Below are positions 1-12,349 of a stretch of 64,000 nucleotides of DNA, piece after piece. The notes under the pieces are model-generated. The model had not been told where the DNA came from, ran no database searches, and saw only the letters and a program-made list of their open reading frames with translations. The translations under genes and the position numbers were made by a program. The stretch spans positions 2,179,001 to 2,243,000 of the forward strand of contig JBAJFE010000011.1 in the NCBI GenBank assembly GCA_037903355.1, given 5' to 3'. The stretch is from Trichuris trichiura (lineage: Eukaryota; Nematoda; Enoplea; Trichinellida; Trichuridae). Every line of letters starts with the position of its first letter. Position 1 is the first letter of the stretch.

Positions 1-3000
1 AACACCTAGCTTCCGGTTAATTTGTGATGGGTAGGAAATCCTCTGCCCTACTAGAATATGTCTCGCGAGCGCTGGGATTTAGAGCAATAATTTTCAAACG
101 GACTCAACCTGCAAAGCACTTGTCTACTGTACCCATATTCAGAAAACAACATTTTCGACTAGGAAGCGGCCAACTTTTGATTGCAGTCGACGGGGCATCG
201 GATAGCTTTTATTCCCTAAAGATTTTGGCGACTGGCGGTGCGTAGATTTGGAGATATCGCGATATGCCCTCCGGGCATAGAGGATCGAATTTAAACGTAG
301 AGACCTGGGTCCACATGCAGTATGTTGCCCATTCAACGAGCATTACTCTCCTGAACAGCCAGCGTGCAAAGATTCATTGCTGGGCGTAGAGGAGCGATTT
401 TGTATTTTAGTATTTTCGCGGTTTTTCGGGCGAGAACGGCAACACCTAGCTTCCGGTTAATTTGTGATGGGTAGGAAATCCTCTGCGCTACTAGAATATG
501 TCTCGCGAGCGCTGGGATTTAGAGCAATAATTTTCAAACGGACATACCCTGCAAAGCAGTTGTCTACTGTACCTATATTCAGAAAACGACATTTTCGACC
601 TCTAAGCCGCCAACTTTTGATTGCAGTCGACGGGGCACCGCATGACCTTTATTCCCTAAAAGTTTTGGCGACTGGCGCAGCGTAGATTTGGAGATATCGC
701 GATATGCCCTCCGGGCATAGAGGATCGAATTTAAACGTAGAGACCTGGGACCACGTGCAGTATGTTGCCCATTCAACGAGCATTACGCTGCTGAACAGCC
801 AGCGTGCAAAGATTCATTGCGGGGCGTAGAGGAGCGATTTTGTATTTTAGCATTTTCGCGGTTTTTCGGGCGAGAACGGCAACACCTAGCTTCCGGCTAA
901 TTTGTGATGGGTAGCAAATCCTCTGCCCTACTAGAATATGTCTCACGAGCGCTGGGATTTAGAGCAATAATTTTCAAACGGACTCAACCTGCAAAGCACT
1001 TGTCTACTGTACCCAAATTCTGGAAACGACATTTTCGACTAGGAAGCCGCCAACTTTTGATTGCAGTCGACGGGGCACCGCATAACCTTTATTCCCTAAA
1101 AGTTTTGGCGACTGGCGCTGCGTAGATTTGGAGATATCGCGATATGCCCTCCGGGCATAGAGGATCGAATTTAAACGTAGAGACCTGGGACCACCTGCAG
1201 TATGTTGCCCATTCAACGAGCATTACGCTCCTGAACAGCCAGCGTGCAAAGATTCACTGCGGGGCGTAGAGGAGCGATTTTGTATTTTAGCATTTTCGCG
1301 GTTTTTCGGGCGAGAACGGCAACACCTAGCTTCCGGCTAATTTGTGATGGGTAGCAAATCCTCTGCCCTACTAGAATATGTCTCACGAGCGCTGGGATTT
1401 AGAGCAATAATTTTCAAACGGACTCAACCTGCAAAGCACTTGTCTACTGTACCCATATTCAGAAAACGACATTTTCTACTAGGAAGCCGCCAACTTTTCA
1501 TTGCAGTCGACGGTCCATCGCATAACCTTTATTCCCTAAAAATTTTGGCGACTGGCGCTGCGTAGATTTGGAGATATCGCGATATGCCCTCCGGGCATAG
1601 AGGATCGAATTTAAACGTAGAGACCTGGGACCACGTGCAGTATGTTGCCCATTCAACGAGCATTACGCTCCTGAACAGCCAGCGTGCAAAGATTCACTGC
1701 GGGGCGTAGAGGAGCGATTTTGTATTTTAGCATTTTCGCGGTTTTTCTGGCGAGAACGGCAACACCTAGCTTCCGGTTAATGTGTGATGGGTAGGAAATC
1801 CCCTGCGCTACTAGAATATGTCTCGCGAGCGCTGGGATTTAGAGCAATAATTTTCAAACGGACTCAACCTGCAAAGCACTTGTCTACTGTACCCATATTC
1901 AGAAAACGACATCTTCGACTAGGAAGCCGCCATCTTTTGATTGCAGCCGACGGGGCATCCCATAACCTTTATTCCCTAAACATTTTGGCGACCGGCGCTG
2001 CGTAGATTTGCAGATATCGCGATATGCCCTCCGGGCATAGAGGATCGAATTTAAACGTAGAGACCTGGGACCACGTGCAGTATGTTGCCCATTCAACGAG
2101 CATCACGCTCCTGAACAGCCAGCCTGCAAAGATTCATTGCGTTGCGTAGAGGAGCGATTTTGTGTTTTAGCATTTTCGCGGTTTTTCGGGCGAGAACCGC
2201 AACACCTAGCTTCCGGTTAATGTGCGATGGGTAGGAAATCCCCTGCGCTACTAGAATATGTCTCGCGAGCACTGGGATTTAGAGCAATAATTTTCAAACG
2301 GACTCAACCTGCAAAGCACTTGTCTACTGTACCCATATTCAGAAAACGACATTTTCGACTCGGAAGCCGGCAACTTTTGATTGCAGTCGACGGGGCATCG
2401 CATAACCTTTATTCCCTAAAAATTTTGGCGACCGGCGCTGCGTAGATTTGGAGATATCCCGATATGCCCTCCGGGCATAGAGGATCGAATTTAGACGTAG
2501 AGACCTGCGACCACGTGCAGTATGTTGCCCATTCAACGCGCATTTCGCTCCTGAACAGCCAGCGTGTCAAGATTCATTGCGGCGCGTAGAGGAGCGATTT
2601 TGTATTTTAGCATTTTCGCGGTTTTTCGGGCGAGAACCGCAACACTTAGCTTCCGGTTAATGTGCGATGGGTAGGAAATCCACTGCGCTACCAGAATATG
2701 TCTCGCGAGCGCTGGGATATAGAGCAATAGTTTTTCAAACGGACTCAACCTGCAAAGCACTTGTCTACTGTACCCATATCGAGAAAACGACATTTTCGAC
2801 TCGGAAGCCGGCAACTTTTGATTGCAGTCGACGGGGCATCTCATAACCTTTATTCCCTAAAACGTTTGGCGACCGGCGATGCGTAGATTTGGAGATATCG
2901 CGATATGCCCTCCGGGCATAGAGGATCGAATTTAAACGTAGAGACCTGGGACCACGTGCAGTATGTTGCCCATTCACCTAGCATTACGCTCGTGAACAGC

Positions 3001-3398
3001 CAGCGTGCAAAGATACACTGCGGGGCGTAGAGGAGCGATTTTGTGTTTTAGCATTTTCGCGGTTTTTCGGGCGAGAACCGCAACACCTAGCTTCCGGTTA
3101 ATGTGCGATGGGTAGGAAATCTTCTGCGCTACCAGAATATGTCTCGCGAGCGCTGGGATTTAGAGCAATAATTTTCAAACGCACTCAACCTGCAAAGGAC
3201 TTGTCTACTGTACCCATATTCAGACAACGATATTTTCGACTCGGAAGCCGGCAACTTTTGATTGCCGTCGACTATGCATCGCATAACCTCTATTCCCTAA
3301 AACTTTTGGCGACCGGCGCTGCGTAGATTTGGAGATATCGCGATATGGTTTCCGGGCATACAGGATCGAATTTAAACGTAGAGACCTGGGACCACGTG
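1..3398 (+). repeat. 440-bp satellite array, forward block
   Basis: About 7.7 head-to-tail copies of a unit of 440 bp. Unit starts (the string aacacctagcttccggtt or close variants) fall at 1, 441, 881, 1321, 1761, 2201, 2641 and 3082; the last step is 441 because of one extra t. Copies look well over 90 percent identical by eye. Each unit carries two nested palindromes (see separate entry) and open frames of 65-73 codons on both strands that stay open in most copies. The first unit begins at base 1, so the array continues to the left of the window. No transposase, LTR or RNA gene is visible in the unit. Confidence 0.97.
254..279. repeat. Nested palindromes in each satellite unit (first copy)
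   Basis: In the first unit, atatcgcgatat (254-265) is a perfect 12-base palindrome. It overlaps a second palindrome, tatgccc-tcc-gggcata (263-279). The pair recurs at the same unit position in nearly all fresh copies in both orientations, for example near 694, 1134, 1574, 4467 and 5780. In the degenerate copies beyond 7.5 kb it is broken. Confidence 0.9.
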
Positions 3399-6300
3399 TT
3401 CCGCTAGGTGTTGCGGTTCTCGCCCCAAAAACCGCGAAAATGGTAAAATACAAAATCGCTCCTCTACGCGCCGCAATGAATCTTGGCACGCTGGCTGTTC
3501 AGGAGCGTAATGCGCTTTGAATGGGCAACATACTGCACGTGGTCCCAGGTGTCTACGCTTAAATTCGATCGTCTATGCCCGGAGGGCATATCGGGATATC
3601 TCCAAATCTACGCATCGCCGGTCGCCAAACTTTTTAGGGAATAAAGGTTGTGCGATGCCCCGTCGACTGCAATGAAAAGTTGGCGGCTTCCTAGTCGAAA
3701 ATGTCGGTTTCTCGATATGGGTACAGTAGACAAGTGCTTTGCAGGTTGAGTCCGTTTGAAAAACTATTGCTCTATATCCCAGCGCTCGCGAGACATATTC
3801 TGGTAGCGCAGTGGATTTCCTACCCATCGCACATTAACCGGAAGCTAAGTGTTGCGGTTCTCGCCCGAAAAACCGCGAAAATGCTAAAATACGAAATCGC
3901 TCCTCTACGCGCCGCAATGAATCTTGACACGCTGGCTGTTCAGGAGCGTAATGCGCGTTGAATGGGCAACATACTGCACGTGGTCCCAGGTCTCTACGTT
4001 TAAATTCGATCTTCTATGCCCGGAGAGCATATCGCGATATTTCCAAATCTACGCATCGCCGGTCGCCAAAATTTTTAGGGAATAAAGGTTATGCGATGCC
4101 CCGTCGACTGCAATCAAAAGTTGCCGGCTTCCGAGTCGAAAATGTCGTTTTCTGAATATGGGTACAGTAGACAAGTGCTTTGCAGGTTGAGTCCGTTTGA
4201 AAAACTATTGCTCTATCCCCCAGCGCTCGTGAGACATATTCTAGCAGTGCAGAGGATTTCCTACCCATCGGACATTAACCGGAAGCTAGGTGTTGCGGTT
4301 CTCGCCCGAAAAACCGCGAAAATGCTAAAACACAAAATCGCTCCTCTACGCCCCGCAGTGTATCTTTGCACGCTGGCTGTTCACGAGCGTAATGCTAGGT
4401 GAATGGGCAACATACTGCACGTGGTCCCAGGTCTCTACGTTTAAATTCGATCCTCTATGCCCGGAGGGCATATCGCGATATCTCCAAATCTACGCAGCGC
4501 CGATCGCCAAGATTTTTGGGGAATAAGGGTTATGCGATGCGCCGTCGACTGCAATCAACAGTTGCCGGCTTCCGAGTGGAAAATGTCGTCTTCTGAATAT
4601 GGGTACAGTAGTCATGTGCTTTGCAGGTTGAGTCCGTTTGAAAATTATTGCTCTAAATCCCAACGGTCGCAAGAGCCATTCTAGTAGCGCAGAATATTTT
4701 CTACCCATCACACATTAACCGGAAGCTAAGTGTTGCCGTTCTCGTCCGCAAAACTGCGAAAGTCGAAAATTACAGAATTGCTCCTCTACGCCACGGAATG
4801 AATCTTTGCACGCTGGCTGTTCAGGAGCGTAATGCTCGTTGAGTGGGCAACATACTGCACGTGCTTTCCGCGCTCTACGTTTAAATTCGTTCATCTATGC
4901 CCGCAGGGCATACCGCGATATCTCCAAATCTACGCAGCGCCGGTCGCCAAACTTTTTAGGGAAAAAAGGATAGGCGGTGCCCCTTCGGCTGCAATCAATA
5001 GTTGCCGGTTTCCGAGTCGAAAACGTCGTTTTCTGAATATGAGTACAGTAGACAAGTGCTTTTTAGGTTGAGTCCGTTTGAAAATTATTGCTCTAAATCC
5101 CAACGGTCGCAAGACCTATTCTGATAGCGCAGAATATTTTCTACCCATCACACACTAACCGGAAGCTAGGTGTTGCCGTTCTCGCCCGCAAAAGCGCGAA
5201 AATCGGAAAATACAAAATTGCTCCTCTACGCCACGCAATGAATCTTTGCACGCTGGCTGTTCAGGAGCGTAATGCTCGGTGAGTGGGCAACATACTGCAC
5301 GTGCTCCCGGGCTCTACGTTGAAATTCGTTCCTCTTTGCGCGGAGGGCATATGGCGATATCTCCAAATCCACGCAGCGCCGGTCGCCAAAATTTTTAGGG
5401 AATAAAGGCTATGCGATGCCCAGTCGACTGCATTCGGAAGTTGCCGGCTTCCGAGTCGAAGACGTCGTTTTCTGATTATGGGTACAGTAGACAAGTGCTT
5501 TGCAGGTTGAGTCCGTTTGAAAATTATTGCTCTAAATCCCAACGCTCGCAAGACATATTCTAGTAGCGGAGAAGATTTCCAACCCATCACACATTAACCG
5601 GAAGCGAAGTGTTGCCGTTCTCGCCCGTAAAACCGCGAAAATTGTAAAACACAAAGTCGCTCCTCTACGCCCCGGAAAAAATCTTTGCACGCTGGCTGTT
5701 CAGGAGCATAATGCTCGTTGAGTGGGCAACGTGCTGCACGTGTTCCCAAAGCTCTACGTTTAAATTCGTTCCTGTATGCCCGGAGGGCATATCGGGATAT
5801 CTCCAAATCTACGCAGCGCCGGTCTCCAATTTTTTTAGGGAATAAAAGCTATGCGATGCCCCGCAGACAGCAGTCGGAAGTTGCTGGCTTCCGAGTAGAA
5901 GATCTCGTTTTCTGAATATGGGTACAGTAGACAAGCGCTTTGGAGGTTGAGTCCGTTTGAAAAAGTATTGCTGTATACCCCAGCGCTCGCGAGACATATT
6001 CTAGTAGCGCAGAGGATTTCCTACCCATCGCACATTAACCGGAAGCTAGGTGTTGCGGTTCTCGCCCGAAAAACCGCGAAAATGCTAAAATACAAAATCG
6101 CTCCTCTACGCCCTGCAATGAATCTTTGCACGCTGGCTGTTCAGTAGCGTAATGCTCGTTGAATGGGCAACATGCTGCACGTGGTCGCAGGTGTCTACGT
6201 TTAAATTCGATCCTCTATGCACGGAGGGCATATCGCGATGTCCCCAAATCTACGCCGCGCCGATCGGCAAAATTTTTAGGGAATAAAGGTTATGCGATGC

Positions 6301-8027
6301 CCGTCGACTGCATTCGGAAGTTGCCGGCTTCCGAGTCGAAAACGTCGTTTTCTGATTATGGGTACAGTAGACAAGTGCTTTGCAGGTTGAGTCCGTTTGA
6401 AAATTATTGCTCTATATCGCAACGCTTGCAAGACATATTCTAGTAGCGGAGAGGATTTCCTACCGATCACACATTAGCCGGAAGCGAAGTGTTGCCGTTC
6501 TCGCCCGGAAAACCGCGAAAATTGTGAAACACAAAATCGCTCCTCTACGCCCCGGAATAAATCTTTGCACGCTGGCTGTTCAGGAGCGTAATGCTCGTTG
6601 AATGGGCAACGTACTGCACGTGTTCCCAGAGCTCTAAATTTAAATTCGTTCCTCTATGCCCGGAGGGCATATCGGGATATCTCTAAATCTACGCAGCGCC
6701 GGACGCCAAAATTTTTAGGGAATAAAGGCTATGCGATGCGCCGCAGACTGCAATCGGAAGTTGCCGGCTTCCGAGTCGGAAACGTCGTTTTCTGAATATG
6801 GGTACAGTAGACAAGTGCTTTGCAGGTTGAGTCGGTTTCAAAATTATTGCTCCAAATCCCATCGCTCGCAAGACATATTGTGGTAGGGCTGAAAATTTCC
6901 TACCCATCACACATTAGCCGGAAGCTACGTGTTGGCGTTCTGGCCCGCAAAACCGCGAAAATGGTAAAACACAAAATCGCTCCTCTACGCCCCGGAATAA
7001 ATCTTTTCGCGCTGGCTGTTCAGGAGCGTAATGATCGTTGAATGCGCAACATACCGCACGTGTTCCCAGAGCTCTACGTTTAAATTCGTTCCTCTATGCC
7101 CGGAGGGCATATCCCGATAACTCCAAATCTACGCAGCGCCGGTCGCCAAAGTTTTTAGGGAATAAAGGTTATGCGATGCCCCGTCGACTGCAATCAAGAG
7201 TTGCCGGCTTCCGAGTAGAAAATGTCGTTTTCTGAGTATGGGTACAGTAGACAAGTGCTTTGCAGGTTGGTTCCGTTTGAAAATTATTGCTCCAAATCCC
7301 ATCGCTCGCAAGGCATATTCTAGTAGCGCAGAGAATTTCCTACCCATGACACATTAACCGGAAGCTAAGTGTTGCCGTTCTCCCCCGCAAAACCGCGAAA
7401 ATGGTAAAACACAAAATCGCTCCTCTACGCCCCGGAATAAATCTTTGCACGCTGGCTGTTCAGGAGCATAATCCTCGTTGAATGGGCAACATGCTGCACG
7501 TGTTACCAGAGCTCGACGTTTAAATTCGTTCCTCTATGCCTTGAGGGCATTTCGCAATATCTCAAAAAGTACGCATCGCTAGGGGCCAAAATGTTTAGGC
7601 AATATAGGCTACGCGGTCCCCCGTTGTTTGCAGCCGGAAGTTAGCAGCTTCTGCACCAAACACTTCGTTTCCTGAATATCGGTACTGTAAGGAAGTGTCT
7701 TGCGTGTTGAGTCGCTTTCAGAATTGTTGCTCAAAATCCCAACGCTCTGGAGGCGTATTCTAGTAGACCACAAAATTGTGGAAGCGATCAGAGTTCAAGC
7801 GGAGGCTAAATGTTTGTGTTCTCGGCCGGGAAATCCGGAAAATGCTAAAACGCAAAATTGCTCCTCTACGCCCTGGAGATAATCTTTGTAGGGTAGCTGT
7901 TCACGTGGGTAATGCTCGTTGTGTGGGCAACATGGTAGATGTGTTCCCAGCGCTCTGCGTTTAAATTAGTTTCTCTATTCCCTGAGCGCATATCACTATA
8001 GCTCAAAAAAAGTACGTATCGCTAGGG
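3399..8027 (-). repeat. 440-bp satellite array, inverted block
   Basis: The same unit as in the forward block but on the minus strand, about 10.5 copies. The landmark ctcgcccgaaaaaccgcgaaaatg or variants recurs near 3418, 3858, 4299, 4737, 5178, 5618, 6058, 6498, 6938, 7378 and 7818. The switch at about 3399 joins a forward unit cut after accacgtg to a reverse unit that begins ccgctaggtgttgcgg, so it is an orientation change at different unit positions and not a perfect palindrome. Divergence rises along the block: copies near 3.5 kb match the forward block closely, while those past 7.5 kb carry many changes. Confidence 0.95.
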
Positions 8028-10265
8028 GATTTTTAGCAATAATTTTGAAACAGACTCAACCTGCGGTACACTTCCCTACTGTACGAATAATCTGGGGACG
8101 AAGTGTTTGGTGCAGAAGCTGCCAACTTCCGGTTGGTATCAACGGGGCACCGTATGGCCTATATTTCCTAAACATTTGGCCCCCAGCGACACGTAGTTTT
8201 TGAGATATTGCGATATCCCGTCAGGGCATAGAGGAACCAATTTAAACGTAGGGCGCTGGAAACTCATCTACCATGTAGCCCACTCAACGAGCCTTACCCA
8301 GGTGAGGAGCTATCGTGCAAAGATTCTTCTCGCGGCGTATGGGAGGAATTTTGCATTTTAGAATTTTCGGGATTTCGCGGCCGAGAACAGAAAAATTTAG
8401 CATCCGGATAGATCGTGATCGTTTCCGATTTCTGTGGGCTACGAGAATAAGCTTCGAAACCGTTTGGATTTTGAGCAATAATTTTGAAACAGACTCAACC
8501 TGCAATATACTTGTTTACTGTACCTATATTCAGGAAACGAAGTTTTTGGTGCGGAAGCTGGCAACTTCCGGTTGCTATCAACGTTGCACCGCATAGCCTA
8601 TATTTAGTAAGAATGTTGGCCCCTAGCGATACGTAGTTGTTGAAGTATTGCCGTATGCCCTCTGGAGATAGAGGAATGAATTTTAGCGTAGAGCGCTGGG
8701 AATACTCCTGGTATGTTGGCTATCGAAGGAGCATTACCCACGTGAACAGCAAACATGCAAAGATTTTTTCGAGGGCGCAGGGGAGCAATTTTGCGTTTCA
8801 GCATTTTCGCGTCTGCGCGGCGGAGAACGGCGGCATTTTGGTTGTGGTCGGGACGTGGTTTTTTGCGAAGCGTGTCCGTTACTAGCAGACGTTTCGGGAA
8901 TGTTTGGCTTTTGATTAATATTCTTGAATGGGACTCAACCTGCAATACAGTGGTCTACTGTAGCCTTTTTGCGAAAACAACGTTTTCGTTGAATAACCCA
9001 TAGAACTGCGGTTCGTATGGACGGGGAATTGCGAGGCCTTTTTACGGTGTAAATTTTGGCCCCTTGGGATGCGTAGTTATTGAGATATTGCGAGACGCCT
9101 CCAGGGCGTAAGTGTGCGACTTTGAACATGGAGAGCTGATGGTAGGAGTTATCGGTTGGCTATCCAATGTGCACTACGCACGTCAATTTGGAACCTCCGA
9201 AGAGTCTTCGCCTGGAGGAAGTGAGGAGTTTTTTATTTTAGCATTTTTGAGCCACAGCGACGGAGAACGGCTACGTTTAGCTTCCGCCCTACAAGTACTC
9301 GTTCGCGTACTCTGTCTGCTGCTTGTGGTGCTGTCGTGCACGTTGTTCTTGTTGTGTCGTATTTTTGCTGCTGACAACATACTCTGAGACATACCAATAA
9401 CCGTTTATTGAGTATAAGTTATCACGGGGAGTACAGACGTTAGAGACGAGAAACCCAGACAGAGACTGCTAGACAGGATGAACAGTCTCCATAAATAGCT
9501 ACAAGGGGAGGTGAGCGGGTCAGCTCTTTCACAGGATTAACAGAAACCGACTCAAGCATGCAAAGGGGATTAATGGAGCGGTCACGACCGCTGAGTGCGT
9601 TCATGTGCGTAAGGAATGCATGCAGGTGTGAAGTGATGAGGCAAATGTGCGTGCTAGGAAATAAGGCGGCGGTATCTTCAAATACGTAACAGTTCGTTTA
9701 AGGTGTAGTCTATAAGCGGACTGTACCTGCAGGATACTTGTCTAGTGTAGTCGTTTTTGTAAAGCTACGTTTTCGTTGGGGTCCTGCGTAGTCCTGTTTC
9801 AATCGAAGGGGCAAGTTAAGATCTTTTCAGGGTGCACATTTGGGCTCCTAACGATTCGTAGTTCTTGAGGTTTAGCGATGTGCCGCGAGGGCTTAGAGTA
9901 ACTGATTTAAACGTCGTGATGTGCGGATAGCGCTAATCGGTTACTCGCTTAACGTGCATTCAGCACGTTAGTTTGACAACTCAGAAGGTTGATGACCGGG
10001 CTGCAGCGATCAATTTTCCATATCAGTGTTTTCACGGCTCCGCGGCGGGGAACGGCTAGATTTAGCTTCCTGCCAAAATTAGTCGCTCGTATAGGTTGTC
10101 CGGTGCTAGTGGTCCTGTGTTTGACGTTGGGCGTTTGCATTAGAATCTGGACACGGACCTTAACTGCATTAGGCTTGCTTACCGTAGCGATGTTCCGAAA
10201 ATGTCGTTTTCGAAGGGGAGTGCAGCAAATTCAAATTTGAATCGATGGGGCAAAGCAGGTAAAGC
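8028..10265 (+). repeat. Degenerate edge of the 440-bp satellite
   Basis: Orientation returns to + at about 8027, where a reverse-unit stretch (cgtatcgctagggg) meets a forward-unit stretch (atttttagcaataattttgaaacagactcaacc). Diverged forward copies can be followed by landmarks such as actcaacctgc (near 8055, 8490, 8934), the related gactgtacctgcag at 9719, and the fragment gttccgaaaatgtcgttttcga at about 10191. Similarity to the fresh unit drops to roughly two thirds. The last recognisable trace ends about 65 bases before the stop codon of the minus-strand UGT gene. Confidence 0.85.
9390..9700. repeat. Unclassified insertion within the degenerate satellite
   Basis: Satellite landmarks stop after about 9380 (gctgctgacaacatactctgag) and resume at about 9700 (gtagtctataagcggactgtacctgcag). 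The roughly 310 bases between, which include ataaccgtttattgagtata and gacagagactgctagacagg, do not match the unit. No terminal repeats or coding frame were recognised, so the source of the insert is unknown. Confidence 0.45.
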
Positions 10266-10328
10266 TGAGAGAATGCGGCAATGGCATGCTTTAACAAAAC
10301 CATTACGATTCAGATACTCTGCTATTTA

Positions 10329-12349
10329 TCATGGTTGTTCAGCCTCCTTAGACTGAGTGTGTATAACAATTGTCATGACAATGATGATCAGCGCAATAAA
10401 GCTAATAACGTCAAGGCAAAGAGCAATTAAGGAAGGTAAGTTTGTTGCTTTAAGAAGTTTGAAGCTTCGTTTACCATGAACCATTCGTTCCAAACGTTTC
10501 ATCGTAAGTTGTTCGTTGGGTGCGATTTTATCTCGTAGCATGGCCGAGAATGCTTTTGCCCTGGCGGCAAACCTACAACAGCGAATTCCATTACAAACTT
10601 ACGCTTTGCGTTGGTATAAAACGTTTGACGAACTTGTCGTTGTCGAGCAGCAATCGCATCTTTTCTTCCATTGTATCGGCCGTTATTTTTGTTATTGGCA
10701 GTTGCAAACCCAATTTATGTCGAACTGCCCGTGCCGCGTTGCCGGGTTGGTCGCCAAATAAGGGAATCATTATCATTGGTACTCCCGCCAATGTTATCTC
10801 CAGCAGACTGTTGTAACCGGCATGAGTTATGAACAGTTTTACTTTTCCACTATCTGAAAAGCAAAAATACCTCACTTGTATAGTACATATGAAAATATGC
10901 GTTTTGTTCCCGTTGAAAGTAGGACTTCTTTTAACTAGACTTTAAAATTTTATTCTCTTAATTGTGTATGTGTTGGCGCGAGTAGCTTATGCATGCTACC
11001 CATTTGAGCGATGTGCAAAATCTTGTAGCGCTTTTTTGGGAATTCAATTGCAGAAATGCAATTTCTGTCCGCTAACACCTAATCAGTTGTTTACTTTTCA
11101 GAGGCTCTGAAGGTGGATACTTACTGAGCAACTGACGTTGGGGAAGCCAATCGAACGCGTGTACATGCGGCGGTAAAGTATGGTCTTTCAAGAAATTTGA
11201 ATCGTTCAGCTTCCATATTATAGTGAATTGAGGGAATCTTTGGAAAGCCTCAAGCAATTCCACCTAGCGACAATATAACATCTGCATCGCAGATACGGGA
11301 AAAGTAGAAAAAAATAAGAACCTTGGTTTTTTCTTCTATTAAATTTTCCTTCACTACGCTGCCCAGAGAAAATATAATGATTCCGTTGCTCGATTGATTC
11401 AGCAGGTTAAGCCACTCCTACAAAGCTTCAATGTCATTTTTGCAGGCAAAGCGTAATTTATCTTACTTACTTCCGATAGGTTTTTCTTGCTAGACGATTC
11501 AAAGTCGCCCATGTAGGTGATGTCATGCAGCATCGGTCTTGGAAAATCTATGAACTGCTCACCGTTCATGATTAGCCCATCGGGTTTTGCAATTTCAAAG
11601 ATGTTTGGAACTGTTGAGTTGGTCAAACGTCGCAGTAATTCCATTTGTTTGTGAAGCGTTGAAATTGGAAGCTGCAAAAGCGTACGCATTGTCCATTGTA
11701 TGATGGCGTTCGTCATTCTTTCCGGAAAAGTCATAACATCTGACATCGCGGTGAAAAAATGAGGTATGTAGCTTGGATTGCTTGGAATGGCCATCAGCAT
11801 TGCCATGAAGTCCGTAACGTAGTTTCCCGCACTCAGGCATATAATACTTGCATTATGGGTTTGATCAATCAATCCGAAGAGACAAGTGTCAATACAATGA
11901 GTCATGATGACGTCATAGTGATTTTCTCTTATTCGACCTCTGATAACAGCGTCGTTTGCTATGGTCGAACACGTCGTCATCATCATGTTGTGCATACCTC
12001 GCAGCATAATGACGAGCTGCCACATGACTGACTTTCCGTTTATGATTTTTCCCAGAGTATTTTGTTCCATCTTTCTAAAATTGCTTGCTATTTCTTCAGG
12101 TGCAACGACGAAGAGGTCTTCTTTGTTTGGAAATTTGGGAAGTTTTACTTCAGGCCTGGTCGGTGCCAGAAGAGTGGTTACATGATGTCCTTGCATTGTC
12201 AAAGCAGTTGCGAAACGGTTGGTGAACATTGCATGGCTGCGACTCATACCAAAGGAGTATAGGAGCACTTCAAGACCGTTTGCACTTACGGTAAAGCATA
12301 GCAAAAGCAGCAAAGCATCGTGAACTGATCGGTCGGTGAGAGCAAACAT
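10329..12349 (-). CDS. UDP-glucuronosyltransferase (family 1), five exons
   Basis: Transfers a sugar from a UDP-sugar to small lipophilic molecules; a membrane enzyme of the endoplasmic reticulum lumen used in detoxification. Exons (minus strand): 12349-11471, 11417-11322, 11263-11125, 10853-10634, 10572-10329; they join in frame to 525 aa, the usual UGT length. Seen: signal peptide at residues 1-24, likely catalytic His39 in SRSHAMF, donor-site signature with DWLPQRQLL (363-371) and THAGYNSLLEI (from 381), GDQPGNA, and a C-terminal membrane segment at about 492-514 followed by a short charged tail. Introns are 53, 58, 271 and 61 bases. Introns 2 and 4 need the unusual donors GTTCTT and GTTCGT, but the protein alignment supports them. 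The 3' end abuts the satellite array. The donor substrate and aglycone cannot be told from sequence. Confidence 0.96.

Noticed and set aside
3060..3100. CENP-B box in the satellite unit (ttcgcggtttttcgggcgag)
   Set aside because: The spacing and central A of the box do not fit; the resemblance is only to its ends.
1..7400. Many open frames of 60-110 codons in both strands of the first 7 kb as protein genes
   Set aside because: They are the same frames repeated every 440 bases in a satellite, lack splice or promoter context, and are broken in diverged copies.
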